A stretch of DNA of 64,000 bases from SB21 sp964415295 (GTDB lineage Bacteria > CLD3 > SB21), in assembly GCA_964415295.1 (NCBI GenBank), contig CAYPYN010000001.1, positions 434,001-498,000 on the forward strand. The letters run 5' to 3'. This document shows, in pieces, positions 17,008 through 25,845 of the stretch; the first letter of the stretch is position 1; the number at the start of each line of letters is the position of its first letter. The notes under the pieces are model-generated. The model had not been told where the DNA came from. It did no database searches and saw nothing but the letters and a program-made list of their open reading frames with translations. Made by a program: the position numbers and the translations under genes.

Positions 17008-18180
17008 ATGAAACATCCAAAGGACAAACCCTCTGTACCGAAAGAGGCCGATTCGACACAGGATAAAGTGGCCGTCGAACCTATGGACGAATCCATAGTT
17101 CACCAGCTCAAAGAAAAGATGCTGGAACTCGAGCAATCGTTCCTTCAGGTAAAGGACGAGAATCGGCTATTGAGCGAAAGACTGGAAGAGACCAGTATTC
17201 TGTACAAGATCGCCGCTTTGCTCAACTCGACCTATGATACACACCGATTATACCCCATCATCCAGAATATGCTCAGCGAGATCTCTTTCATCGATCAGTT
17301 CGTCCTGTTTGAGAAGGACGCTCACGGACAAATGATGGTGGATTTCGTAACGGAAAAAACGAAAGACAAAAATAATAAAAACATCCTTGAAGTGGAAAAG
17401 GACATTACCGAATCAGTAATGAAGTCTCAAAAAGAAGAATACCAACCCGCCGTTTCGCGGACTCAAAAATACGGCCGCTACTTTGAAAAAGAGAATAACG
17501 CTTGTGTCTTCGCCGTGCCGTTCGTCTCTAATAAGAAGGTCAATAAAGTTCTGTGCTTTTATTCCCCGCAGGATCTGAGAGAAAACGAAAAGGAATTTCT
17601 CCGCCTGATCTCCAACGAAACCGCCACCGCGGTGGAACGCGCCAAGATCTACCAGCATACGCTGGAAATTTCGATCAAAGACGAACTGACCAAGGTCTTT
17701 AACCGCCGGTATTTCAATGACCGGGTATTCCGCGAGGTTCACCGGGCCCGACGGTATAAACACGATCTGTCTTTGATCATGATCGATATCGATCACTTCA
17801 AGAATTTCAACGACACGTACGGCCATCATATCGGGGATGAAGTTCTCAGGTGGGTCGCCAAGAATATCGGTGAGAGCATTCGCGATTCGGATATCCTGGC
17901 ACGTTATGGCGGCGAAGAATTCGTGATCATCTTAACCGAAACGGACAAACGAGGCGCTTTTTTTGTAGGAGAAAAAGTCCGAAAGAATATCGAAGAACGC
18001 TCGGTCGGTCTGACTGATATGTTCAAATCCTCGATCCCCATCACAAGGAATATCACCATTTCGCTCGGTGTGTCGCATTTTCCGGGCGACGGGAATACTG
18101 TCGAAGAGTTAATTGGCCGGGCGGATCAGAATTTATATAAGGCCAAAGCCGGCGGACGTAATCAGGTCAATTTTGAATAA
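17008..18180 (+). CDS. GAF-GGDEF diguanylate cyclase
   Basis: A 390-residue soluble enzyme that probably makes cyclic di-GMP. A charged coiled-coil-like N-terminus (residues about 25-65) leads into a GAF-like sensor domain (about 65-210). The GGDEF domain follows with the active-site sequence ARYGGEEFVII. Five residues before GGEEF is RDSD, a match to the RxxD product-inhibition site, so feedback control is likely. There is no membrane segment. It is the last gene after clpX and is closed by the terminator at 18205-18237. A second diguanylate cyclase lies at 24103-25845. Confidence 0.9.
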   Translation: MKHPKDKPSVPKEADSTQDKVAVEPMDESIVHQLKEKMLELEQSFLQVKDENRLLSERLEETSILYKIAALLNSTYDTHRLYPIIQNMLSEISFIDQFVLFEKDAHGQMMVDFVTEKTKDKNNKNILEVEKDITESVMKSQKEEYQPAVSRTQKYGRYFEKENNACVFAVPFVSNKKVNKVLCFYSPQDLRENEKEFLRLISNETATAVERAKIYQHTLEISIKDELTKVFNRRYFNDRVFREVHRARRYKHDLSLIMIDIDHFKNFNDTYGHHIGDEVLRWVAKNIGESIRDSDILARYGGEEFVIILTETDKRGAFFVGEKVRKNIEERSVGLTDMFKSSIPITRNITISLGVSHFPGDGNTVEELIGRADQNLYKAKAGGRNQVNFE

Positions 18181-18204
18181 GGAAGATCGGCAAAACTTCA
18201 AATA

Positions 18205-18237
18205 AAAAATCCCGCTGTTTGACAGCGGGATTTTTTA
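18205..18237. terminator. Bidirectional terminator between the diguanylate cyclase and tRNA-Lys
   Basis: An A-run, the stem ATCCCGCTGT / ACAGCGGGAT with a three-base loop, and a T-run. It serves both the tig-clpX-cyclase operon on plus and the pabA-tRNA-Lys unit on minus. Confidence 0.88.
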
Positions 18238-18241
18238 TTTG

Positions 18242-18314
18242 TGAGCCAGGTAGGGATCGAACCTACGACCTTCGCCTTAAAAGGGCGCTGCTCTACCGGC
18301 TGAGCTACTAGCTC
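18242..18314 (-). tRNA. tRNA-Lys (anticodon TTT)
   Basis: The acceptor stem is GAGCTAG / CTGGCTC (one T-G pair), with discriminator A and no encoded CCA. The anticodon loop is CTTTTAA, giving anticodon TTT. The T-arm contains GGTTCGATCCC. It is 73 bases long. It lies 65 bases downstream of pabA in the same direction and ends just before the terminator. Confidence 0.95.
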
Positions 18315-18379
18315 GACCAACAATTTCATCAAAAGCGGAACAATGATAAAGAAAAAAACCCTTACAAGCAAGTAAAAAA

Positions 18380-18970
18380 TCATGCCGGTCTTGCTTCCAA
18401 AAAGTTTTTTATCAGTTTTTTCCCCTCTGTGGTAAGGATCGATTCCGGGTGAAACTGAACCCCTTCCGCCATGGAATCTTTGATCCGGATCCCCATGATT
18501 TCGCCGCTATTTGTTCGGGCGGAGATTTCGGCACGATCGTTCAGCGTGTTTTCATCTATCATCAGGGAATGGTAACGGGTCGCTGAAAAAGGATTGGGCA
18601 GACCTCTGAAAATCGTCTTCCCGTCGTGATAAATAAGTGAGGTCTTGCCGTGAGTGGGATTCTTTGATCTCACCGTTTTGGCGCCTACCATTTCTCCCAG
18701 ACACTGATGACCAAGACATACTCCTAATATCGGTACGGCTTTGGCATAGTGCTGTATCACGCCGTTGGACAAACCGGCTTCGGCCGGATGTCCCGGACCC
18801 GGAGAAATGACGATCCGTTCAATGGGAAGCAAAGTCAGGTCATCCAGGCTAATTTCATCGTTCCTATAAACGCGAACTTCTGTATTTTGCCTGAGATCAC
18901 GGGTAAGTTCTCTCAAGTACTGAACCAGGTTGTACGTGAACGAATCGTAATTATCAATGACGATGATCAT
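18380..18970 (-). CDS. pabA: Glutamine amidotransferase of anthranilate/aminodeoxychorismate synthase
   Basis: A 196-residue class I glutamine amidotransferase that delivers ammonia to a chorismate-using partner. The opening is IIVIDNYDSFTYNLVQYL. The nucleophile motif is GVCLGHQCLGE. The oxyanion and contact segments are ISPGPGHP and the triad His-Glu is in VQFHPESILT. Whether it serves folate (PabA) or tryptophan (TrpG) synthesis cannot be decided: no trpE or pabB is in the window, and such proteins often serve both. The lone position next to tRNA-Lys slightly favours a shared or folate role. Confidence 0.88.
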   Translation of the reverse strand: MIIVIDNYDSFTYNLVQYLRELTRDLRQNTEVRVYRNDEISLDDLTLLPIERIVISPGPGHPAEAGLSNGVIQHYAKAVPILGVCLGHQCLGEMVGAKTVRSKNPTHGKTSLIYHDGKTIFRGLPNPFSATRYHSLMIDENTLNDRAEISARTNSGEIMGIRIKDSMAEGVQFHPESILTTEGKKLIKNFLEARPA

Positions 18971-18976
18971 GGCGAT

Positions 18977-19014
18977 GAAAAGAAAACGCCGTACGCGTCA
19001 GACGTACGGCGTTT
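18977..19014 (-). terminator. Terminator of metK
   Basis: A 12-bp perfect stem (AAACGCCGTACG / CGTACGGCGTTT) with a T-rich tail on the minus strand, 20 bases downstream of the metK stop. It overlaps the start of the gap before pabA. Confidence 0.85.
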
Positions 19015-19033
19015 ATTAAGAAAAATACTGATA

Positions 19034-20173
19034 TTATTTGGCTTCTTTTTTGAAGAGGTCAACCAGATCCAGTTTTTCCCAATCGAATTCAGGACGGCCG
19101 AAATGCCCGTAGGCCGCCGTTTCCAGGAAAATGGGACGCTGCAAATTAAACCGTTTGATAATACCTTTGGGCGTCATGTCCACGTTCTTGTGAACCATGG
19201 CCGAGATCCTGTCATCGGGCAACTTTCCGGTTCCGTAGGTATTGACATAAATGGATACCGGTTGGGCAACGCCGATCGCGTAGGCCACCTGAACGAGACA
19301 TTCGGTGGCTAGTCCGGCCGCTACTATATTCTTGGCAATATGACGCGAAGCATAGGCCGCGCTCCGGTCCACTTTTGTCGGATCTTTACCTGAAAACGCT
19401 CCGCCGCCGTGCGCTCCCCAGCCGCCGTATGTATCTACAATGATCTTTCTTCCCGTTAAGCCCGTATCGCCGTGAGGACCGCCGATCTCAAAACGTCCGG
19501 TCGGATTCACGTGATAAATGGTCTTACTATCCAGAAGATGGGCCGGGATCACGGACTTGATGACGTTTTCAATGACGTCATGTTTGATCTTTTCCTGTGT
19601 CGCATCAGGGTCGTGCTGAGTAGATACGACGACGGTGTCAACGCGTACCGGTTTTTTGTTCTCATCGTATTCGATCGTAACCTGCGATTTTGCATCGGGT
19701 CTCAAATACGCCATGGCCGTGCCGTTCTTTCGGATATCGGCCAGCTTTTTGACCAACTTATGGGCAAAAGAGATCGTCATCGGCATGAGTTCCGGTGTCT
19801 GATCGCAGGCATAACCGAACATCATACCCTGATCGCCGGCGCCGCCGGTATCTACGCCCATCGCGATATCTGGGGACTGCTGATGAATCGTCGAGATCAC
19901 ACCGCAAGAATCGGCGTCGAAACGGTAAGCATCGTTGGTATAACCGATACGGCGGATGGTCTGCCGTACCAGTTCCTGAACATCAACATAGGCATTGGTC
20001 GTGACCTCGCCGCTGACCAGCGCGAGACCGGTCGTTACGAGCGTTTCGCAGGCCACGCGGCTTTTGGGATCTTCTTTGAGCATGGCATCGAGGATCGCGT
20101 CGCTGATCTGATCGGCCACTTTATCCGGATGCCCTTCGGATACGGATTCGGAAGTAAAAAGAAAGCGGGACAT
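19034..20173 (-). CDS. metK: S-adenosylmethionine synthetase
   Basis: Makes SAM from methionine and ATP. The 379 residues are normal length. Family signatures are SVSEGHPDKVADQISDAILD near the N-terminus, GAGDQGMMFGYAC in the centre, and GGGAFSGKDPTKVDRSAAY towards the C-terminus, which carries the phosphate-binding residues. The gene is preceded by its own promoter, a SAM-I aptamer and an intrinsic terminator. Excess SAM should therefore stop transcription before the coding region. It is monocistronic, with a terminator after the stop. Confidence 0.97.
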   Translation of the reverse strand: MSRFLFTSESVSEGHPDKVADQISDAILDAMLKEDPKSRVACETLVTTGLALVSGEVTTNAYVDVQELVRQTIRRIGYTNDAYRFDADSCGVISTIHQQSPDIAMGVDTGGAGDQGMMFGYACDQTPELMPMTISFAHKLVKKLADIRKNGTAMAYLRPDAKSQVTIEYDENKKPVRVDTVVVSTQHDPDATQEKIKHDVIENVIKSVIPAHLLDSKTIYHVNPTGRFEIGGPHGDTGLTGRKIIVDTYGGWGAHGGGAFSGKDPTKVDRSAAYASRHIAKNIVAAGLATECLVQVAYAIGVAQPVSIYVNTYGTGKLPDDRISAMVHKNVDMTPKGIIKRFNLQRPIFLETAAYGHFGRPEFDWEKLDLVDLFKKEAK

Positions 20174-20207
20174 AATGACTCCTTATTAATTGTTAAACTA
20201 ATGATCA

Positions 20208-20241
20208 AAAATAAAAAACCTCTTCGGGTGAAAGAAGAGGT
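20208..20241 (-). terminator. Attenuator terminator of the metK leader
   Basis: ACCTCTTC / GAAGAGGT stem with an eight-base loop, then TTTTTT on the minus strand, 13 bases beyond the aptamer's closing helix. The CUCUUCUUUC segment of the terminator can pair imperfectly with GAAAAGAUGAG at the aptamer 3' end, a plausible antiterminator. Confidence 0.85.
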
Positions 20242-20253
20242 AAAGTGTATAAA

Positions 20254-20372
20254 CTTATCTCATCTTTTCCCGGAAAAACCACCGGGACAGGATTTAGCAC
20301 CTCGGCCCTCCCTGGGGAGACGGTTGCTGCGGGTTCATCGTGCCTGTCACTCGCCCGCTCTTGATAAGATGG
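20254..20372 (-). ncRNA. SAM-I (S-box) riboswitch
   Basis: Read on the minus strand, the leader has the S-box landmarks in order: CTTATCAAGAG at the 5' side of P1, a GATGAACCCGCAGCAACC core, AAGGTGCTAAATCC, a P4-like GC hairpin, and GAGATAAG closing P1. This arrangement matches the SAM-I class, which senses S-adenosylmethionine. It is followed by an intrinsic terminator, so the switch is predicted to turn metK off when SAM is abundant. The identification is from recognising consensus blocks; I could not run a covariance model. Confidence 0.93.
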
Positions 20373-20410
20373 AAACCTATGTCAAATAACACATCATTTT
20401 TTCGTGCGCC

Positions 20411-20439
20411 AATATAGAGAAAAAGGTATGGGCAGTCAA
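20411..20439 (-). promoter_or_regulatory. Sigma-70-type promoter of metK
   Basis: TTGACT, 17 bases, TATATT on the minus strand, with TTTCTC directly before the -10. The start would be near 20404, about 30 bases before the riboswitch. Confidence 0.78.
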
Positions 20440-20442
20440 GAT

Positions 20443-22401
20443 TTAATTATATAATTCCCAACCGCGGGGATCGGTCAGTTCACCCGTGCACGCCGCTATG
20501 CCCGCAACAAATGGGGACACGAGGAACACTTCGCCATTACCTCCCATGCGTCCGCTGAAATTACGGTTGCTCGTTGAAGCCGTGATTGAGCCGTTGACCG
20601 AAATACCGGGTCCATTGCCGATACAGGATCCGCACCCGGGTTCCGTGATAACCGCCCCGAATTTTTCAAACAATTCCAGTAATCCTTCCTTTTTGGCATC
20701 GTCAAATACCTGCTGGCTGCTGGGCGTCACGACCATGTGTACACGCTCCAGCTTTTTCCGCCCGCGGACGGCCATGGCCACTTGCTTCAGATCTTCAAGG
20801 GATGCTCCGGTGCATGACACGACGACCACGTTATCTATGCGGGTACCTTTTACCTGTGTGATGGGTTTACGGTTTCTGCTATCTCCGGGAGTAGCCACCG
20901 TGACCGGCACGTCTTTCATATTTACTTTATAAACCGATTCGTACTGCGCTTCGGGATCGGGGTATACCAGCAAGGAACGAACGTCGCTTTCTTTCATGCC
21001 GCGCTTATCAACGAGAAATTTCACCACGCGTTCGCACGGTTCTACAACACCGGTGGTGGCACTGCCTTCTACGGTCATGTTGGTCAGAACGGATAATTCG
21101 TCAACGGTGAATTTCTCTAGCGCCGGGCCTCCGAATTGCATGATGACCGTGTCACCCGGGTTGGTCTTCCATTTTTGCTCGCGGAAGTAAGGGTCACCGA
21201 TGATATGAAGGATCAGATCTTTTGGGGTCACGAGATTCAGCGGATCCTCCCCTTCGATCCAGATCCTAACGGTCTTTGGAACGGTGACAGGAATCATGCC
21301 GGTACCAAGCCCCATGGCAATCGCGGTAGAACCCAGCCCATAGGCAAAACAATTTATCACCCCCGCTGTTGGCGAATGGGAATCGGTGAGAGCGATCACG
21401 TCGCCCGGCTTAGCATAACTCTCTACAACGAGCCGGTGACACACGCCCGAGGGCATCGTTCCGCCGGGTCCGTGCATCGGGATCTTCTTATCGCGGCAAA
21501 AAGCGGTCAATTCCTTTGCCAGATCCTGAGCGCTGGAGAGGCGTTTCTTTTTTACTTCGGACGGAACATCGTCGTGTCCGATCAAAACAAAGTGATCGTT
21601 AAATCCGCGCACTACCGTACCGGGATGAACAGGCGCGTCGCCGTAAGCTTTTTCAAACAAACTCCGGACATGGCCGCCCGTATATTCGTGCATTCCCAGG
21701 AAGTCGGCTTTTACAAAGAGCTGTTCCCCCGGTTCCACCGAGGGCAAACCCGTGCGATCGGCCTTATCCATGGCCACGGCCTTTGAGGCCAGAATTTTTT
21801 CCGCGATGGTCATGGGTTTTTGTCTTCTTCCGGCGGCTCGATATGGCAATTCCGCACTCCCTGCGACGATCTTCTTTCCGAATTCCAGCAATCCCCCGCC
21901 GAAAAAGATCGCTTTATAAAGCGGAGACAGTGTTTCCATAAGACCATCCAGGTCAATCGTCTCGCCGGCCCGCAGTTTTTCCAAAACGGAAAAATCCGTA
22001 GTGAAGTACAAACGATCAAAGGTCATGTTTTCCCGAAAGATCCGCTCGAGACTTTTGGCGATGACGAGGCGTATGCCCGCCCCGCGGTGAGCAACCACGG
22101 CCACTTCACGGGAAGAACCGCTTCCGTAACTCTCTCCGCCGACCACCACGGCAAAACCTCCTCCGGCTATGTCGCCTTCATGGATCACATCGCCCTTGCC
22201 AACCAAAAAATGCGGACCAAGGATCTCTTCGGTATACCCAAGCGTACAGGCGGCCCCATTGATAATGGTATCCGTGCTGACACCGAAGACCAGCGGCTCA
22301 TTATTGTACTGAAACGGTCGGCCCTCGATCTGGTCTCTGACCAGACCCGGATCCTCTGTGTAATAAAAAATCTTCTTGGGACCTAAATTAAAGGTCTTCA
22401 T
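20443..22401 (-). CDS. Aconitase-family hydratase with N-terminal swivel domain
   Basis: A 652-residue iron-sulfur hydro-lyase. Residues about 1-190 form the small swivel domain (GDVIHEGDIAGGG and GESYGSGSSREVAVVAHRGAG). Residues about 195-652 form the three-domain catalytic part. Cluster ligands are the Cys in VVVSCTGASLE and the pair in EPGCGSCIGNGPG, and DSHSPTAGVINCF is the substrate region. In AcnA-type aconitase the swivel follows the catalytic part. Here it comes first, as in AcnB, but AcnB is about 200 residues longer. The substrate could be citrate/isocitrate, an isopropylmalate-like or a homoaconitate-like acid. A solitary gene, 90 bases after the 22492-23475 gene. Confidence 0.85.
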   Translation of the reverse strand: MKTFNLGPKKIFYYTEDPGLVRDQIEGRPFQYNNEPLVFGVSTDTIINGAACTLGYTEEILGPHFLVGKGDVIHEGDIAGGGFAVVVGGESYGSGSSREVAVVAHRGAGIRLVIAKSLERIFRENMTFDRLYFTTDFSVLEKLRAGETIDLDGLMETLSPLYKAIFFGGGLLEFGKKIVAGSAELPYRAAGRRQKPMTIAEKILASKAVAMDKADRTGLPSVEPGEQLFVKADFLGMHEYTGGHVRSLFEKAYGDAPVHPGTVVRGFNDHFVLIGHDDVPSEVKKKRLSSAQDLAKELTAFCRDKKIPMHGPGGTMPSGVCHRLVVESYAKPGDVIALTDSHSPTAGVINCFAYGLGSTAIAMGLGTGMIPVTVPKTVRIWIEGEDPLNLVTPKDLILHIIGDPYFREQKWKTNPGDTVIMQFGGPALEKFTVDELSVLTNMTVEGSATTGVVEPCERVVKFLVDKRGMKESDVRSLLVYPDPEAQYESVYKVNMKDVPVTVATPGDSRNRKPITQVKGTRIDNVVVVSCTGASLEDLKQVAMAVRGRKKLERVHMVVTPSSQQVFDDAKKEGLLELFEKFGAVITEPGCGSCIGNGPGISVNGSITASTSNRNFSGRMGGNGEVFLVSPFVAGIAACTGELTDPRGWELYN

Positions 22402-22491
22402 GTCGTACCTTAATGGTTAACAATAATTATTGCACGATGCAAAAACCGGAGGTCTTGCGGCGGTCGAAAAGCATTCAATATTTATAAAAAT

Positions 22492-23475
22492 TTATTTCAG
22501 AGGTCTCATTTGGCTTTGCGCATCCAGACCGGCCATGATCTCCGTCCAGGACAGTTTGATCCTGGTATTGGGCGCCCACGCGGACGGGATTCCGAACGCA
22601 TCTTTCTTTATGAAAGACTGCGGATTATTCTGACTGATAAGCAGCAAAGAAACAAAAAGCGCTTCGTTGCTCACACCTTCCAAAGATTTCTTGTTGGTAT
22701 TTTCGTAATAGATTTCCATGAGTAACTTGACCTCGGCGCGCATGTTATCCGAATTGGTCACATAAAATCCGGAATTGACATCGTTGATGATCCTGTTATT
22801 CCTCTCGGTAATATATTTTTGCAAACGTTTTTGCTCTTCGACCCGCTGTTCTTCCATGATACGCACTCTGGCAAGGGAATCAATATTCCTGGTTGTATCG
22901 CGTTCAATATTGAAGACCGTCTGAGCGGATTTGTCGGACGGATTCTCGCGATGAAAGGTCAGAACTTTGTATGACCAGAAACCCAACGCAATCAATCCGA
23001 CCCACAAGACGCCATACAATAAGCGGCGCTCCTGCAGGGTCATACCCGACCGGCTTCCCCAGTACCGTGCCTCTTCGAAACCCCAGCTCTCGGGAGAATA
23101 GCGCCAGGAATGAAAGACTTTTTTCTTTTTAAACCAAACCCTGTAATTCTCCGGCATTCTATATACAAAATCCCGTTTGGCATCCAAGAGACTTTGTTCA
23201 CGGCTGTCCCTGGCTTCCGATAATTCATGGATAGAAATATCGGGTTTTTTGGCTATCTCTTTGTAGGTCTGATCTATCTCTTGAAGCAGGTTCCTGTACG
23301 CGGTCAGTGCCGCTTTGAATTCCCGGTTATCGCATCCAAGGTATTTTTCAAAACCCCAAAGATCTAGGCTCTCCTTTTTGGCGCGCCACCATTCCCTGAA
23401 GTTCAAGAATATGGGTGTCTCCACCAACGCTTCGGCCTCAGGATGTAACTCGTGAGGTTTTTCCTCTTTTTTCAT
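22492..23475 (-). CDS. Uncharacterised membrane-anchored protein, 327 residues
   Basis: I do not recognise the family. The first 150 residues are charged and helical with many Trp and Tyr (FREWWRAKKESLDLWGFEKYLG). One transmembrane helix follows (LLYGVLWVGLIALGFW, about 153-170). The remaining part is helical with a coiled-coil-like stretch (ARVRIMEEQRVEEQKRLQKYI). There is no signal peptide, so the N-terminal half is probably cytosolic and the C-terminal half periplasmic. The gene has its own promoter (23517-23545) and is followed at 90 bases by the aconitase gene. Function unknown. Confidence 0.7.
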   Translation of the reverse strand: MKKEEKPHELHPEAEALVETPIFLNFREWWRAKKESLDLWGFEKYLGCDNREFKAALTAYRNLLQEIDQTYKEIAKKPDISIHELSEARDSREQSLLDAKRDFVYRMPENYRVWFKKKKVFHSWRYSPESWGFEEARYWGSRSGMTLQERRLLYGVLWVGLIALGFWSYKVLTFHRENPSDKSAQTVFNIERDTTRNIDSLARVRIMEEQRVEEQKRLQKYITERNNRIINDVNSGFYVTNSDNMRAEVKLLMEIYYENTNKKSLEGVSNEALFVSLLLISQNNPQSFIKKDAFGIPSAWAPNTRIKLSWTEIMAGLDAQSQMRPLK

Positions 23476-23516
23476 AATAACCCCCGGAATTTGGACACAA
23501 CTTTTGAATGTATTGG

Positions 23517-23545
23517 AATATAATGACAGAGAGGGTGTAATTCAA
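23517..23545 (-). promoter_or_regulatory. Sigma-70-type promoter of the 22492-23475 gene
   Basis: TTGAAT, 17 bases, TATATT on the minus strand, placing the start about 35 bases before the ATG at 23475. Confidence 0.72.
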
Positions 23546-23572
23546 GAATTTTAGACGCTCCGGCAGACAAAT

Positions 23573-24100
23573 CTATTTGAGGAAATCGGGGGTTCTTTGA
23601 AACGTTTTTCGATACAGTTGGTATGCAGACGCATCGAAGCAAACGAAGCGGATCTTTGAAACAGATTCCAGGAGTCCGGCTGATCTTTTCACTTCCTCAA
23701 AAACGATCCTGACGGCACGTTCAGCGGGAAACCCATAAGCGCCGGTACTGATTGACGGGAACGCGACGGATTCCAAGCCGTATGTTTCGGCCAAAAGGAG
23801 AGAGTTTCGGTAACAAGATGCCAGGAGCTGATCTTCCTGATGACGGCCGCCGCGCCAAACAGGCCCGACCGTGTGTATGACAAAACGGGCCGGCAGTTTG
23901 TAGCCCTTGGTGATCCGGGCCTCACCGGTCGGACATCCACCCAAATGGCGGCATTCCTCCAAAAGTTCCGGACCCGCCGCATGATGAATGGCCCCATCGA
24001 CGCCTCCGCCTCCGAGAAGAGAAGGGTTGGCCGCGTTGACGATCGCATCCACTTTTTCCTCTGTGATATCGCCAAGCACCATTTCAATGGAAACCGACAT
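23573..24100 (-). CDS. Macro domain protein, probable O-acetyl-ADP-ribose deacetylase
   Basis: A 175-residue stand-alone macro domain. The ADP-ribose binding loops are VDAIVNAANPSLLGGGGVDGAIH near the N-terminus and SISTGAYGFP around residues 115-125. The CPTGEARITKGYKLPARFVIHTVGP segment is typical of the MacroD/YmdB branch, which hydrolyses O-acetyl-ADP-ribose and removes ADP-ribose from proteins. The gene begins two bases after the REC-GGDEF stop, so it is very likely co-translated with that regulator and with the AtuA/DUF2997/Ycf35 genes before it. Confidence 0.9.
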   Translation of the reverse strand: MSVSIEMVLGDITEEKVDAIVNAANPSLLGGGGVDGAIHHAAGPELLEECRHLGGCPTGEARITKGYKLPARFVIHTVGPVWRGGRHQEDQLLASCYRNSLLLAETYGLESVAFPSISTGAYGFPAERAVRIVFEEVKRSAGLLESVSKIRFVCFDASAYQLYRKTFQRTPDFLK

Positions 24101-24102
24101 AG

Positions 24103-25845
24103 CTACGTATGCGAGATCTTATTCCGGCCGGTTTGTTTAGAAACGTACAGCTGTTCATCCGCCTTCTGGACCAATTCTTCCCACGTCTGCGCATCGTCGG
24201 GGAAAGTTGCCACGCCTAGACTGACGGTAAGGTCGCCGTTAGGCTGGGTCTTTTCGTGAGGAAAGATCTCTTCCTGAATCAGAAAACGTACTTTCTCCGC
24301 CAGTTTGACCGCCGAGGACTTTGGCGTTTCCGGCAGGATCAGTACAAATTCCTCTCCTCCGTAACGGGCCAACACGTCGCTGGTACGCGTACAGGAATTA
24401 AGTATTTCGGATATTCTTTTCAAAACCTGATCCCCGGCCGGGTGTCCGTTCTGATCGTTGTATGATTTGAAAAAATCGATGTCCATCATGATAAGAGAGG
24501 CCTTCGCCCAATGGCGCTTCGATCGTTTTATTTCCCGTTCTAGCTGGTGTTGAAAATACCGGTAATTATAGATTCCGGTCAATCCGTCCGTGACCGCCTG
24601 TTTCTCGGCCTGCAGGTACGACTCTTTGACGTCGTCGTAAAGCTGAATATTTTCGATGGTCAGACCGATGGTGCGAACAAACGATTGCACCATCTGACGA
24701 AACGTTTCATCCAGACGGTCTTCCTGAATACCCAGGGCCAGAACGCCTTTGAGACGGTACAGACAACAGTTAAAATAGAATTCGCTTATTTGCTTAAGCT
24801 GCGTTTCAAAATACAAGCCTTGCCGGTCCAGATTGTGGATCTGTTTGTTCCACCAATTGAGATCCTGATTGGTAAAGGCCTGGCAATCCTGATTCTGGCA
24901 ATCGAACCCGTTGTGTCCGGCAGGGCGGCCAATGATCGGCAGAAAGTAGACAACCTGCGAATGAAAGGATTCTTTGATGGGAGCCAGTTTGGTCACCATG
25001 GACTCGTCTACTTTTTGGGCCGCTTGTGTCCAGTGCGGATCAAAAAGATACGGCTCCTGGTAGTAAACAATATCAAAAAACGGCGGCTGAATAAAACTGA
25101 TATGATCCGCCTCCGGCTGCTCCTTCACATGGTAATGGGAATACATATCCAGCGTCATGCTTTTTTCATTGACCACGTATACCGCCGCACTGACCATATT
25201 AAGCTGATCGCATATAAGATTTGGGAGATACTGATATACTTTTTCGCGGCTGGAAATGGTCAGGATCTGATTGGCGGCGTAGTTGAACTGGAGCAGATCG
25301 GAATTGTTGTCACGTACATCCTTTACGAGTTTATCCAGCGTACGATTGGCGATCTCCAGTTCCGCATTGGCGTGCGACAGTTCGTGGATCTTATCGGTCA
25401 GACGCTGTACCAGCCGCTGGGAGAATTTCTTCAATCCGATGTTCTCTTCCTTCGCATCGAATTTATTGCGGATCTGGACCTTACCTTCGAGAAATTCCGT
25501 GATGTAATTGACAAAGCGGTTCACGTCCACGGGTTTCGTGAGAAACCCGTCGCATCCGGCGGCCATGGCCAATTCCTGATCGCCCGGGCTTTGTCCGGCG
25601 GTAATAGCGATGACGGGGATATGGCTGAGTTTGTCGGTGCTGCGGATGTGCATCGTCGTCTCCAGCCCGTCCACACCCGGAAGAAAAATATCCATGAGGA
25701 TAAGATCGGGCTTGTACGCATAAGCCTTGGCAATGCCTTCCTCGCTGTTGAGGGCCGGAATGATCTGATGCCCCATCTTATCCACGATCTTTGTGATCAG
25801 CACCATGGATACGGGATCGTCTTCTATGTAGAGGATTTTTTTCAT
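24103..25845 (-). CDS. Response regulator with GAF-like and GGDEF output
   Basis: A 580-residue response regulator. The receiver domain (residues 1-125) has the acidic pair in IEDDP, the phosphoacceptor in LILMDIFLPGVDG (Asp52) and Lys in FLTKPVD. A helical linker (about 140-190) joins a long GAF-like sensor region (190-400). The GGDEF domain ends the protein with ARYGGEEFVLILPE. RTSD five residues before GGEEF fits the RxxD inhibitory site. It should make cyclic di-GMP when phosphorylated. No cognate histidine kinase is in the window. It lies 31 bases after the AtuA-N gene and is coupled to the macro domain gene. Confidence 0.9.
   Translation of the reverse strand: MKKILYIEDDPVSMVLITKIVDKMGHQIIPALNSEEGIAKAYAYKPDLILMDIFLPGVDGLETTMHIRSTDKLSHIPVIAITAGQSPGDQELAMAAGCDGFLTKPVDVNRFVNYITEFLEGKVQIRNKFDAKEENIGLKKFSQRLVQRLTDKIHELSHANAELEIANRTLDKLVKDVRDNNSDLLQFNYAANQILTISSREKVYQYLPNLICDQLNMVSAAVYVVNEKSMTLDMYSHYHVKEQPEADHISFIQPPFFDIVYYQEPYLFDPHWTQAAQKVDESMVTKLAPIKESFHSQVVYFLPIIGRPAGHNGFDCQNQDCQAFTNQDLNWWNKQIHNLDRQGLYFETQLKQISEFYFNCCLYRLKGVLALGIQEDRLDETFRQMVQSFVRTIGLTIENIQLYDDVKESYLQAEKQAVTDGLTGIYNYRYFQHQLEREIKRSKRHWAKASLIMMDIDFFKSYNDQNGHPAGDQVLKRISEILNSCTRTSDVLARYGGEEFVLILPETPKSSAVKLAEKVRFLIQEEIFPHEKTQPNGDLTVSLGVATFPDDAQTWEELVQKADEQLYVSKQTGRNKISHT

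Noticed and set aside
18198..18383. Small minus-strand frame across tRNA-Lys
   Set aside because: It only exists because the tRNA and terminator happen to be open in that frame.
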